Assembly (NCBI RefSeq): GCF_014672835.1
Contig: NZ_CP060244.1
Location: 571,001-635,000, forward strand
Source of the DNA: Entomobacter blattae
GTDB lineage: Bacteria; Pseudomonadota; Alphaproteobacteria; Acetobacterales; Acetobacteraceae
Direction: 5' to 3'
DNA: 64,000 bases
In this document: positions 48,154-57,183 of the stretch, piece by piece
How the letters are laid out: each line of letters opens with the position of its first letter
Numbering within the stretch: the stretch's first letter is position 1
The notes under the pieces: generated by a model
What the model saw: only the letters and a program-made list of their open reading frames with translations
Database searches by the model: none
Told to the model about the DNA's origin: nothing
Program-made: the position numbers and the translations under genes

Positions 48154-49431
48154 ATGGACGTTACCATCCTCGGAGGAGGAATTGCTGGATTATCTGCAGC
48201 ATATTATGCAAAACAAGCGGGTTTGAGCTCTTGTATTTACGAAGCAAAAGCGGCCGTTGGTGGCCTTCTTGATAATTTTGTTATCGATAATCGATGGGTT
48301 TTTGACAATGCCGTCCATCTCTCTTTTGCAACAGAGCCAGAGGTGAGAGCCGTTTTCGATACTGTTCCCTATTATAATCATCCAGCCATGTCAAAAAACT
48401 GGGACCAAGGTTTGTGGTTTCAGCACCCTATTCAAAATAATATTTACCCGCTTACGGCAGAAGAAAAGACAGATTTAATCGTTTCTTTCCTCAATCGACC
48501 GGAAAACCCACAGGCCATTACCAATTATCGCGAGTGGCTACTTTATCAGTATGGAACAGCCATTGCAGAAAAATGGCCGATCCAATATACGCGCAAATAT
48601 TGGAGTATAGAGGCAGAAAATATGGGTATTGATTGGATCGGTCATAGAATGCGCCGAGCCGATATTAAAGAAATTCTGTTTGGGGCTATGTCTGAAACCG
48701 TGCCAAATACCTATTATGTCAGCCAGATGCGCTATCCTAAACAAGGCGGTTACAGGGCTTTTATTGAACCTCTTATTAAGGAAGCCACGGTGGAAACCAA
48801 TCATGAAACCGTTGGTATCAACCTGAAAAATAAAGAGATTACTTTTTCAAACGGTATAAAAATTTATTACAAGAATTTGGTCAGTACCCTTCCCCTCCCT
48901 TACCTGGTTTCAATAACAACCGATGTACCGCCAGCGATCCAAGAAGATGCAAAAAGCCTATTTGCAACGAGGATCGACCTGATTTCCATAGGGATTGCCA
49001 GAAAAGATGTTTCACCAACTTTGTGGTTCTATATTTATGATGAGGATATTTTAGCTTCTCGTGTTTATTCTCCCTCTTATAAATCCCCCGCTAATGCTCC
49101 AGAAGGATGTAGTTCTTTACAGTTTGAAATTTACTCTTCCCGAGAAAAACCACAGGCTTTATCTTCCGAAGAGCTGATAGAAAATTGCCTCGAAGCCCTG
49201 GAAAAGATGAATCTTGCTCGTAGGGATGAAATCATTTTTACCCATCATAAACACTTGCCTTACGGTAATGTTGTGTTTGATTTGGAGATGGAAAAGCGAC
49301 GCGATCGTGTCATCTCCTGGGTAGAGGAACAAGGCATTCTTTTAGCCGGTCGGTTTGGAAAGTGGGATTATCTTTGGAGTAATCAGGCTTTTATGTCCGG
49401 TAAAATGGCAATAGAAAAATTACAATCATAA
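48154..49431 (+). CDS. FAD-dependent amine oxidase-like protein (protoporphyrinogen oxidase / mutase-like)
   Basis: A 425-residue flavoprotein with a Rossmann FAD motif VTILGGGIAGLSAAYYA at the N-terminus, EAKAAVGG (second FAD strand) and a C-terminal GRFGKWDYLWSNQAFMSG closing the FAD site. It resembles NAD(P)/FAD-binding proteins found in sugar biosynthetic clusters, including UDP-galactopyranose mutase relatives. The ATG at 48154 has GGA nine bases upstream; the frame would start at TTG 48142. Divergent from rfbF, so it probably belongs to the same glycan locus. Confidence 0.75.
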   Translation: MDVTILGGGIAGLSAAYYAKQAGLSSCIYEAKAAVGGLLDNFVIDNRWVFDNAVHLSFATEPEVRAVFDTVPYYNHPAMSKNWDQGLWFQHPIQNNIYPLTAEEKTDLIVSFLNRPENPQAITNYREWLLYQYGTAIAEKWPIQYTRKYWSIEAENMGIDWIGHRMRRADIKEILFGAMSETVPNTYYVSQMRYPKQGGYRAFIEPLIKEATVETNHETVGINLKNKEITFSNGIKIYYKNLVSTLPLPYLVSITTDVPPAIQEDAKSLFATRIDLISIGIARKDVSPTLWFYIYDEDILASRVYSPSYKSPANAPEGCSSLQFEIYSSREKPQALSSEELIENCLEALEKMNLARRDEIIFTHHKHLPYGNVVFDLEMEKRRDRVISWVEEQGILLAGRFGKWDYLWSNQAFMSGKMAIEKLQS

Positions 49432-49911
49432 AAATATCGGTCGGTTATCTCCAATAATCCATATTGTTCTGAACAGTTTATCATATGTTTTGGTCAATTC
49501 TGCCTGCCACAACAATTCAGGAGAATATTAGAAGGCATTTCCTTTTCTTCCGTAAATTGTGCACGTTGTTAAGACCATACGAGAGGGTATAATTTTGGTA
49601 ATAATGAGAGCCTTCGAAGAGGGAATGGAGTATATCATGTTTAGCTTGTTATGAAAAAAGAGAGCTAAGTTGTTAATAAAAAGCAATAAGGTTAGTTCCT
49701 AATCGAACCTGGGTATTTAACAGCAACATTTAGAAAAATTAAAATAGAAGTTGGGTTAAAAGATTTAAGGTTTCACGACTCCAGAAGAGAAGCCGCGACT
49801 GAATTATCAAAGCGGCTTTCTAATGTTTTGGAGCTGGCAGCTGTCACGGGGCATAAATCTTTGAAAATTCTTCAGGAAAGAAATAAAAGTTTTTCTTGTT
49901 TCACCATCATT
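49432..49911. other. Gap with tyrosine recombinase relic
   Basis: No intact gene. The right half holds the integrase fragment listed below. The left half (49432-49700) is A/T-rich with no recognisable feature. Confidence 0.5.
49702..49881 (+). pseudogene. Tyrosine integrase C-terminal relic
   Basis: The plus frame reads YLTATFRKIKIEVGLKDL, then RFHDSRREAATELSKRLSNVLELAAVTGHKS. These are the HxxR (HDSR) and GH boxes of a phage-type tyrosine integrase. The N-terminal part, the active-site tyrosine and the end are missing, with a stop just upstream. It marks a decayed mobile element at the left edge of the island. Confidence 0.75.
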
Positions 49912-50556
49912 TTAATGGTTTTTAATCCGTCTATTTTCCTCTAGATAATCGGATAAGAAAAAAACAAGAGATACTCGTTCATCAGAGTTAACTGTTAATA
50001 CCTCATGTGGGATTTTGCACTGGCTAATTAATACTGTACCGTAGTTTGGGCGAAATGTGTATGATTTGTTATTATCGGGATAAACAACAAACTCTCCACC
50101 ATCAAATTGTTTGCCTAAATGTATCACAACAGCAACATCATAATCAGGATTACTGTCACGGTCTATATGTCGACCAATAAAAGAATTTTTGGTCATACGA
50201 TTAATTTGACATCTACGTAAATACTTTTCTTTTCCAAGCAATTTTTTAAAAAATTTTTGGCGAATTTTGTCATTAAGAATATTAATAATACTCTCTGATA
50301 GTGGGCGGTTAACCAGTGTTGGTTTTTCTCCTGGCAGATCAACCATAAGCCTACTGACATATAGTAAATTTGGTTCGCCAGCATCACCAATGATAACCTG
50401 CTCTTGAGGTAACTTTATTTGAATATCATTAATATATTGGAGTTCTTCTTTTGTAAAGACGACTCCCATAGGAAACATGGCAGTTCCTGTTTCAATGAAC
50501 GTAGAGATTTGTTTATCGTCTATATGTATTGATCTATTGGTTTCAATATTTATCAT
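49912..50556 (-). CDS. 2-oxoglutarate/Fe(II) oxygenase (prolyl-hydroxylase-like)
   Basis: A 214-residue jelly-roll protein with His130, Asp132 (RHIDRD), His184 (PHEV) as iron ligands and Arg194 (ERVSLVFFLSDY) for 2-oxoglutarate. The FDGGEFVVYP phrase is usual for PKHD/PiuC-like oxygenases. Probably the last enzyme in the cassette, hydroxylating or otherwise oxidising a small molecule or peptide. It begins 8 bases after the 406-residue gene. Confidence 0.75.
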   Translation of the reverse strand: MINIETNRSIHIDDKQISTFIETGTAMFPMGVVFTKEELQYINDIQIKLPQEQVIIGDAGEPNLLYVSRLMVDLPGEKPTLVNRPLSESIINILNDKIRQKFFKKLLGKEKYLRRCQINRMTKNSFIGRHIDRDSNPDYDVAVVIHLGKQFDGGEFVVYPDNNKSYTFRPNYGTVLISQCKIPHEVLTVNSDERVSLVFFLSDYLEENRRIKNH

Positions 50557-50564
50557 CTTTTTTC

Positions 50565-51785
50565 CTAATCGTAAATTCGTTTCAGATAGACTACTGGTAT
50601 ATTTAAGGTAAGCGAGTAGAACCGTCCCATTTTATGATCATCAGCTCCAAGAATAAGTGGGTTGTTTATTGAATCATTAGATGTAATAATTTTTCCCATT
50701 GCAGCATATTCTGCTGCTTGCTTGATAACCAAATTGACATAAAAATCATTAGTTTGGTTAATGCAATTGTACCATCGATTATATAGATCTCGTCTTGCTA
50801 TGGCAGTTTTTAATACCCAATCTTGGCTAGATATATTACATAGATCACCTTTAATTATCCTATTTAAAAACTCATTCCATATTGATAACCAATTTTCCCG
50901 ACCACCACAAAGATTGGTAAAGGGAATGCTTTCTACAGGAACAGGCGATTTACTTTTGATAGCTCTAGTTTGTGCTTGAATTTTTGATAGAAAAGTCGTT
51001 TGATCAATATGTAATCGTTTACAAGTTTCTTCTGAAAATCCTTCAAAATCACCTGGCGCTACTATATAAGAAATATTTAATCCTAATCGATCTTTTAGTA
51101 ACTTATGAAATCGTGGTATAGCCTTAAATAAGTGTGCTGCCGTAACGCCAATACCTTCCCCTAGACCCTCAAATGTAAAACGATGTCGTGTTGCACGTAA
51201 AATTGTTTGATTTATATTAGCTAGAGAGGACGATTCTTCTGTTAATTCAGTTTCATAATCAGGACAAACTGGAGATACTATAGTTAGACTTTCTCCCGAT
51301 ATACCTTTTTGTATCCAAGTAACAAAATTTAATAGTCCAGCTTTATCTGGCCATACTATACCGATTTCTTTAAAAACTTTCCGAATTTCGGCAGAAAAAC
51401 CGTTTGGAAGCTGATCAAGTGGGTCATCTACGTCACTTTTATTAGGAACACGCCCCATTAATAACGACAATAGACTAGGTTTTAATCCCATATATGTATA
51501 ATTTGTTATAATACCATTTACTGATTTCTGCCATTCAAAGTCCTTATATTTTTCTTTTATCATTAAGTAAAAAGGTAAGTTTCTATTGGACATTTCAGGT
51601 ATAGTTTTTTTTATTTCCCAATATTTATGATGAAGGAAATTTAAATCTATACCAATATTTAAAGCACTAAAATACTCTGGTGGGGTTCCGTCAGATTGAA
51701 CTATATCTTTTAATATAGCTTGGCTTATATTGCGATTAATAAACCCATGTGAACGATTATGTGCACGAGCGTCTTCAGGTGTCAT
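50565..51785 (-). CDS. Unknown 406-residue protein, cassette enzyme candidate
   Basis: No family is recognised. The protein has several conserved-looking phrases: SPVCPDYE (171-178), GLGEGIGVTA (207-216), APGDFEGFSEE (243-253), RRDLYNRWY (331-339) and LGADDHKMGRFYS (379-391). The C-terminal half has the feel of a nucleotide-binding or tRNA-synthetase-like enzyme, but I cannot confirm this. No signal peptide or membrane helix. It lies 80 bases after the desaturase-like gene and 8 before the oxygenase gene, so the three are probably one operon. Confidence 0.6.
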   Translation of the reverse strand: MTPEDARAHNRSHGFINRNISQAILKDIVQSDGTPPEYFSALNIGIDLNFLHHKYWEIKKTIPEMSNRNLPFYLMIKEKYKDFEWQKSVNGIITNYTYMGLKPSLLSLLMGRVPNKSDVDDPLDQLPNGFSAEIRKVFKEIGIVWPDKAGLLNFVTWIQKGISGESLTIVSPVCPDYETELTEESSSLANINQTILRATRHRFTFEGLGEGIGVTAAHLFKAIPRFHKLLKDRLGLNISYIVAPGDFEGFSEETCKRLHIDQTTFLSKIQAQTRAIKSKSPVPVESIPFTNLCGGRENWLSIWNEFLNRIIKGDLCNISSQDWVLKTAIARRDLYNRWYNCINQTNDFYVNLVIKQAAEYAAMGKIITSNDSINNPLILGADDHKMGRFYSLTLNIPVVYLKRIYD

Positions 51786-51865
51786 TGCTTTTCTCCAAAA
51801 GGTTGGTAGAATAAAAGCAGTTAGATTTAAATGTAAAAATTTTTACATTTAAAGATTTACTTAAG

Positions 51866-53203
51866 TTAGTTATTTCTGCGTTTTTCTTGATTGCGTGCCC
51901 ATTCCCAAACACCAAAAGCATCACCTTTTCCATAACAGACTTGATCTCGAACTATTAACAGACTTTCAAGTAAGCCCCATGTTTCTGTCATAGGACCATA
52001 TTTTGAAGGACGTCCTTCCATAGCTGCTCGTTCTCGTGAAATAGACCAAAAATTGATTCTAGGCGAACGATGATGGTAATCGTGACTTGGTAAGTCTTGC
52101 ATAAAAGAAAATAATTTAATAGGTATATCAATGATTAATATTTTTGCCCACCATTGTATTTTATAAGCAATACCTTTGATACCATTTGTACCTTTTGGAT
52201 AAGGACGGCCAAGAAAGCGACCCCAAGTTAATGAACTCATGAAAACAAATAAAGGAACATCATTAGGTCGAACTGCAAACCATAAATGCTCAGTAATATG
52301 TTGAAGCCATGATGAGTATTGGGTAATGAGGAAAAGAGGTATTAAATAATAGATTACAAAGATATCTATTGTATTTGTTAAAGTTACGATAGTAAGTAAA
52401 CTAGTCCAAAATGCAAAACGCGATATTATCTCTGAACGGTTGGGAATGATAAAATTATGAAGGAAACGAAAATATATATGCTCCCATATAGCTTTAGGAT
52501 GAAAAGGGGCAAAAACTAAATACCTCCAAAATAAATATTCAGGCATACCAGAATAAAAACCATGATCTTTCATAAATTTTTGATCTGGATCTGCATCAGT
52601 GCATAAATAGGTTGTTGCATGGTGATCACCAGCATGAATTTTATGATATTCATCCCAGGTTAAATGCATAATTGGAATAGACATAAACCATTTACCAAGG
52701 AACTTTGCTAAACGTAAGTTTTTTATAGATGCACCATGATTGGTGTAATGAAAAGTGTGAAGAAGACCTCTTGTTCTGTTGGTCACTATTACAAATAAAA
52801 ATAAGCTACAAATTATTTTTATTAGGAGTCCAATATCAGAATTTTTATACACGAAAGCACCGATTAATAAGGAAATAAGAATCAATGCCCATGACCATGT
52901 TAGTTGTAATATAAGTTGCCATGGAGCTAAAATAGTTTCAATAGGGCGACGAGGTTCTAATTGTTTTGGATATTTTCCTGTCAGCCATGTCCAGAATGGT
53001 TGACAGGGTAAATGAGAATAAGTTGCTCTTACATCTATTCCCCAACCATAACGTGAATATCTAGTACTATAATCAATTAAATCAACATTTTTGTTAATTA
53101 ATATTGATCTGTTATCAATTTTTGTATTTTTGGATTGAGAACTATCCTCTGTGTTTAAACAATTGCATAAATTTAAACCTGAGCTTGTAAGTTTACATAC
53201 CAT
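51866..53203 (-). CDS. Membrane fatty-acid-desaturase-like di-iron enzyme
   Basis: A 445-residue membrane protein of the fatty acid desaturase/alkane hydroxylase superfamily. Histidine clusters: H149-x2-H152-x3-H156 (HTFHYTNH), H187-x2-H190 with H194-H195 (HKIHAGDHH), H302-x3-H306 (HITEH) and H374-H377-H378 (HDYHH). Membrane helices lie at about 97-140, 266-300 and 315-365. The N-terminal ~50 residues are Cys- and Ser-rich and likely soluble. Substrate is unknown; relatives include desaturases used in toxin and lipid biosynthesis. Confidence 0.75.
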   Translation of the reverse strand: MVCKLTSSGLNLCNCLNTEDSSQSKNTKIDNRSILINKNVDLIDYSTRYSRYGWGIDVRATYSHLPCQPFWTWLTGKYPKQLEPRRPIETILAPWQLILQLTWSWALILISLLIGAFVYKNSDIGLLIKIICSLFLFVIVTNRTRGLLHTFHYTNHGASIKNLRLAKFLGKWFMSIPIMHLTWDEYHKIHAGDHHATTYLCTDADPDQKFMKDHGFYSGMPEYLFWRYLVFAPFHPKAIWEHIYFRFLHNFIIPNRSEIISRFAFWTSLLTIVTLTNTIDIFVIYYLIPLFLITQYSSWLQHITEHLWFAVRPNDVPLFVFMSSLTWGRFLGRPYPKGTNGIKGIAYKIQWWAKILIIDIPIKLFSFMQDLPSHDYHHRSPRINFWSISRERAAMEGRPSKYGPMTETWGLLESLLIVRDQVCYGKGDAFGVWEWARNQEKRRNN

Positions 53204-53257
53204 ACTTCTCTCCTTTAAAATGTTATTACATAGATATAACCCTCACTAATTATTTTA

Positions 53258-54196
53258 TTATTTTGTTATAGGAGTTTTCTTGCTTAACATTACTATCAAC
53301 ATAGTTAACACAGTAAAAAACAATGTAACCATACTAAACATTTCACCCAAGAATACGACAGCAAAGAGCCAAGTAAAGAATGGCTGAAGCAATTGGATTT
53401 GGCTTACACGTGCTATGCCACCTATTGCGAGTGATTTATACCAAAAGAAGAAACCTATTAATGAATTAACAAGGGCTAGAAAGCAAAAAGCTAACCAGGG
53501 TTGAAGAGGCATTTTAGCAAAATCATTCCAATTTACGGCTATTATTGTTATTGGAATAAGAAGTGGTAAGCTTACGATAAGTGTCCAACATATAACCTGC
53601 CAACCACCAAGAGAACGCGCAAGAATGCCTCCTTGAGCATACCCCAGACCTGCCATTATTACCGCACCGATCAGAGCAAAATCTCCAGTATAAAAAGAAA
53701 TATCTGAAAGGCCTCCATTGCTATAAATTGAAAAAATACATACAATTCCAAAGCCAATAAAAGCAACACTCCAAAAGGCTATTGAGGGTCGTTCTTTTGA
53801 AAGGAGACAACCAATCAAGGCTGTTGCTAAAGGTAAACTACCCAAGACAATACCACCATGACTTGCAGGCACAGTTTTCATACCAAGTGCTGTTAGCAAG
53901 GGAAAACCAAAAGCTATACCAGAGGCTGTTATTGCAAGTTGCCCCCATTGTTTTTTATTTGGTAAGGGTTGCGGTTTAATAAAAAGAATTATTACAGCGC
54001 CAATTGCAGCAAGAAAAGTTCTTCCCAGCCCTATTTCCCATGTATTTAAAAAATATGTTAGATATCTGGTAATTGGTAATGTAAGAGAAAAAGCAATTAC
54101 CGCTATTGTGCCAAGTAGCAATCCAAGATTTTCGTTACTTAATGTTGAAATATTACCATTTGTTTGTTTAATAATGGTCATGAAGATGCTCACCAC
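53258..54196 (-). CDS. EamA/DMT-family exporter
   Basis: A 312-residue, 10-helix transporter made of two EamA repeats (about 25-150 and 170-305). The first repeat has LGLLLGTIAVIAFSLTLPITRY; the second YTGDFALIGAVIMAGLGYAQGG. Family members export amino acids, metabolites or toxins. As the first gene of the cassette, it is a candidate exporter or self-protection factor for its product. Confidence 0.85.
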   Translation of the reverse strand: MVSIFMTIIKQTNGNISTLSNENLGLLLGTIAVIAFSLTLPITRYLTYFLNTWEIGLGRTFLAAIGAVIILFIKPQPLPNKKQWGQLAITASGIAFGFPLLTALGMKTVPASHGGIVLGSLPLATALIGCLLSKERPSIAFWSVAFIGFGIVCIFSIYSNGGLSDISFYTGDFALIGAVIMAGLGYAQGGILARSLGGWQVICWTLIVSLPLLIPITIIAVNWNDFAKMPLQPWLAFCFLALVNSLIGFFFWYKSLAIGGIARVSQIQLLQPFFTWLFAVVFLGEMFSMVTLFFTVLTMLIVMLSKKTPITK

Positions 54197-54799
54197 AATA
54201 TAATTTAAATTGTTAACACAACATGTAATTTCTAAAGAATCTGATCTTTAGATAAATTATGCTTCCATAAAATAATAATTTTTACAAATAGAAATTTCGT
54301 TACATTACAATAATTTTTAATATGATTTTCAATCAAATCGTGGCGTGTAATTCGTTTATTCAATGATATATTATATAACCATAATAAGAATTAAAGCTTA
54401 TTATTGATCAAGCTATTAAATTATTAGATAATGCTATAATTCATCAATATTTCTATGATAATAAAATAAACTCTATTATAAAAAGATAAATTTCAATACT
54501 TTCTACAAGATAAGTTTTATGGTGGTCTAAATTTCTTTAAAAAAATAATAAAATTAGCAACGTAACTAAATTATATGCAAAGGAGATAAAGCACTAATTT
54601 TAATTACGATTTAATACATAAAAGCAGAAAAAAAGAGATTTTTCCAAGTGTTGGGTGAAGAAATTGATAAATTTAGTTAAGGTATGTGTTGTGCTGATCC
54701 CCATACCTACTGGAAAGCTAATATATTTTCAGATGGTCTTGCGGATTAAAATGCCAAAATTCCTGATTTTTTTTTCTGAATGGGAGGGAAGATGTATAA
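54197..54799. other. AT-rich gap upstream of the cassette
   Basis: The 54197-54650 stretch is very A/T-rich and must include the promoter of the EamA-first operon. No gene is supported. Confidence 0.4.
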
Positions 54800-54822
54800 A
54801 GCTTACATCAATAGAGCATAAA

Positions 54823-55006
54823 GAAGGTATTGCACGAGCAAAAAATATGGAAAATATAAAGGTAAGAAACCAGTTGCAATAGAAAAAATACAAGACATTA
54901 TTAGGAAAAAAAAGTAATAGCATCAGCCATATTTGTAGATAACATAGGAATATTAAGAGTTAGCGTCTATAGATGTTTAAACAAATTAAATAAACATGTT
55001 GTATAA
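54823..55006 (+). pseudogene. Serine recombinase (resolvase/invertase) C-terminal relic
   Basis: With two frameshifts undone, the translation reads EGIARAK, then YGKYKGKKPVAIEKIQDIIRKK, then IGILRVSVYRCL. This is the C-terminal helix plus helix-turn-helix of a resolvase/Pin-type recombinase. The catalytic N-terminal domain is not found. A second decayed mobility gene, in the island. Confidence 0.7.
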
Positions 55007-55072
55007 AATGATAAAATATTTTAATTTATAAATTATATATATAATTTTATTTAATGGATTTTTACCTATGGC

Positions 55073-55285
55073 GTGTCCTTAAGAATTGACGATCATATAA
55101 AATCTGAACTTCAAAAAACAGCAAAATTAAAGAATATTTCTCTATCAACCCTTGTTTTGTCTGCTGTTAACGAAATGGTGGAAAGTGAGTTCGACTATAC
55201 TCTTGCTGAAATGGCAGATAAGAGACGTAAAGACAATGAGCCTCATTTTGATATAGAGAGCTTATACAAGGAATTTGATGTTTAA
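55073..55285 (+). CDS. RelB/DinJ-type antitoxin
   Basis: A 70-residue protein: ribbon-helix-helix-like SLRIDDHIKSELQKTAKLKNISLSTLVLSAVNEMV, then a C-terminal toxin-binding tail ending in SLYKEFDV. The frame starts at GTG 55073; an ATG at 55068 is out of frame and hits a stop after four codons, so the start may also be damaged. The relE gene overlaps by 8 bases. Confidence 0.7.
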   Translation: MSLRIDDHIKSELQKTAKLKNISLSTLVLSAVNEMVESEFDYTLAEMADKRRKDNEPHFDIESLYKEFDV

Positions 55286-55543
55286 GGTTGTTTATGAAGA
55301 AGTGTTTTATAAGGATTTAAAATCAATCGACAAAGAGCAGGCACGTTTGATATTGGCCTGGATCAAAAAATTTTTGGATAATAAGACGATCCAAAAATAA
55401 AGGGAAAAGCCCTTATTGGGTCATTAAAAGGTTATTGGCGTTATCGTATTGGTGATTATAGGCTTATTTGTGAAATCAAGGAAGATTTACTGATTTTGGT
55501 CTGTATTGCTGTAGGACATAGTAGAACATATACAGATAATTAA
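55278..55543 (+). pseudogene. RelE-family toxin, frameshifted
   Basis: The frame starts MFKVVYEEVFYKDLKS and stops early at 55398-55400. Losing one base near 55377-55385 explains it: undone, the protein continues DPKIKGKALIG, SLKGYWRYRIGDYRLICEI and VGHSRTYTDN, the RelE/ParE C-terminal pattern. Length 266 is one short of 89 codons. The toxin would be inactive, leaving the antitoxin orphaned. Confidence 0.75.
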
Positions 55544-55627
55544 ATGTTCTATAATCCCTATTAAAATTGGTAGCTATCAGAGTGCTACTGGATAGCTATT
55601 TATATAATTAAATTATAGCTAAGGCCA

Positions 55628-55752
55628 TTAGAAATGGCTTTTCTCAAGAAAGTAAGTAGGGGATTGCATCCCCACACCATCAATACCCAAGCCTGCGGTA
55701 AAAAAGGCAAACCGTGGCTCACTGCGTTGCGCCCGCACCACTTTACCTTTAG
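55628..55752. repeat. Direct repeat copy A
   Basis: About 95 bases from CACACCATCAATACCCAAG to CACTTTACCTTT recur at 56101-56203 with only a few differences. A minus-strand frame runs over each copy (VVRAQRSEPRFAFF / VVRAQRNEPRFAFF). Copy A directly abuts the ArdC-like relic. Confidence 0.7.
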
Positions 55753-55754
55753 AG

Positions 55755-55943
55755 TATGGTTTTGAAGAACTTGTTGCAGAGTTAGGAGCTACCTTTCTGT
55801 GTAGTCTTTTTGGAATATCAAGTAACATAGAAATTAATACGGTTTATTTGGCTTCTTGGATAGAGATTTTAAAAGAAGAGCCAAATATTCTTTGGAAAGC
55901 TGCATCTACAGCTCAAAAGGCTTTTGATTATTTGCTTAAATAA
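55755..55943 (+). pseudogene. ArdC-like anti-restriction protein C-terminal relic
   Basis: 63 codons read YGFEELVAELGATFLC, then LASWIEILKEEPN and AASTAQKAFDYLLK to a stop. This is the C-terminus of the ArdC-like (DUF1738/zincin) proteins of conjugative and phage elements. The N-terminal ssDNA-binding domain and zinc motif are missing; the repeat lies just before it. Confidence 0.65.
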
Positions 55944-56086
55944 AAAAGTAATACTCTAGTAGCCATTAATAAACTACTAGAGTGTTATATTTTTCGTATG
56001 AAACCATTATTTTCATTTTCTAAAATGAAAGAAACAGTCCACCCCTGCAATGCAGGGATGGAAGTATTATTGCCCACCCAATTCCT

Positions 56087-56203
56087 TCAAATTGGCCTTT
56101 CAGGTAAGGGGTTGCACCTCCACACCGTCAATACCCAAGCCTTCGGTAAAAAAGGCAAACCGTGGCTCATTACGTTGCGCCCGCACCACTTTACCTTTTT
56201 TAG
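56087..56203. repeat. Direct repeat copy B
   Basis: Second copy of the ~95-base repeat (GTCAATACCCAAGCC to CACTTTACCTTTTT). The same minus-strand frame is open. Copies are about 450 bases apart and flank the ArdC relic. Confidence 0.7.
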
Positions 56204-56481
56204 ATAGTAACGGCTTCCCCCATTTAAGAGATAAAGAGTGATTGTGGACTTCTCAAAAGAGAACCCCACAACAAAGCCTCTATGGATTTGGTGGATTTAT
56301 GGATTTTTACACAGTAAAACCCCACAGCCTTCACAACTCCACAGACCACAACAGTCAGGTTTTTTATCTATTCTTTTAAGGGAAGAAGCAGACAGATTTA
56401 TTAAAATGAATCGGTAACGTAATTGTGATTGCACCAAATTACACTAAACTATATCATAAATCATTGAAATATAAGGATTTA
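56204..56481. other. Right end of the island, no gene seen
   Basis: A/T-rich sequence with a short TGGATTTGGTGGATTTATGGATTT repetition near 56283-56306 and no supported gene. It leads into the 3' end of tRNA-Thr, the likely integration site. Confidence 0.4.
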
Positions 56482-56556
56482 TGGTGCCGACACTCGGATT
56501 TGAACCGAGGGCCTACTGATTACGAATCAGTTGCTCTACCCCTGAGCTATGTCGGC
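56482..56556 (-). tRNA. tRNA-Thr (anticodon CGT)
   Basis: A 75-base cloverleaf with acceptor GCCGACA / TGTCGGC, anticodon stem ACTGA/TCAGT, loop TTCGTAA (anticodon CGT, reads ACG), T-loop TTCAAAT and encoded ACCA. Its 3' end faces the island, the usual position for integration. Confidence 0.95.
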
Positions 56557-56643
56557 ACAAAAATGAAGAGAGCCTTTTTTGGATTATGGAAGAAAAAGGC
56601 TACGGTTTTTTAATCGTGTTTCTAAAATTCCATAAAAGATATT

Positions 56644-57174
56644 TTAGAGCTTTTCAACTTGATTATATTCCAAATCTACAGGCGTAGACCGACCGAAAAT
56701 AGAAACGCTAACCTTTAAGCGTCCTTTTTCTTCATCAATTTCTTCAACCACACCATTAAAGGAGGTAAAGGGCCCGTCTGCAACTTTAATTTGTTCACCA
56801 ATTTCAAATTGCATGGAAGGCCTTGGATTTTTAGCCCCTTCCTGGGTTTGTTTTAAGATTTGCTCAGCCTCTTTCTCAGTAATAGGAGAAGGGCGTGTTT
56901 TACTTCCTAAAAACCCTGTTATTTTAGGGGTGTTTTTAACCAGATGCCACGTATCGTCCGTGAGTTCCATTTTAATAAGAACATAGCCAGGGAAAAATTT
57001 CCGTTCCGTATTAATTTTCTGGCCTCGTCTGACTTCAATAATTTCTTCAGACGGTACAAGAATATCATCAATAAGGTCAGCCAACCCTTTTTGTTCTGCC
57101 TGCTCTTTTATATGTTGTGAAATTTTTTTCTCAAAGCCGGAATAAACATGAACAACATACCAATGCTTTGCCAT
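56644..57174 (-). CDS. nusG: NusG transcription elongation factor
   Basis: A 176-residue protein with the NGN domain start KHWYVVHVYSGFEKKI (about 3-18), FPGYVLIKMELTDDTWHLVKNTPKITGF and a KOW domain (GEQIKVADGPFTSFNGVVEEI). It couples RNA polymerase to Rho and ribosomes. Cotranscribed after secE with a 9-base gap. The ribosomal gene rplK, which normally follows, is absent. Confidence 0.96.
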   Translation of the reverse strand: MAKHWYVVHVYSGFEKKISQHIKEQAEQKGLADLIDDILVPSEEIIEVRRGQKINTERKFFPGYVLIKMELTDDTWHLVKNTPKITGFLGSKTRPSPITEKEAEQILKQTQEGAKNPRPSMQFEIGEQIKVADGPFTSFNGVVEEIDEEKGRLKVSVSIFGRSTPVDLEYNQVEKL

Positions 57175-57183
57175 GATGTTTTC

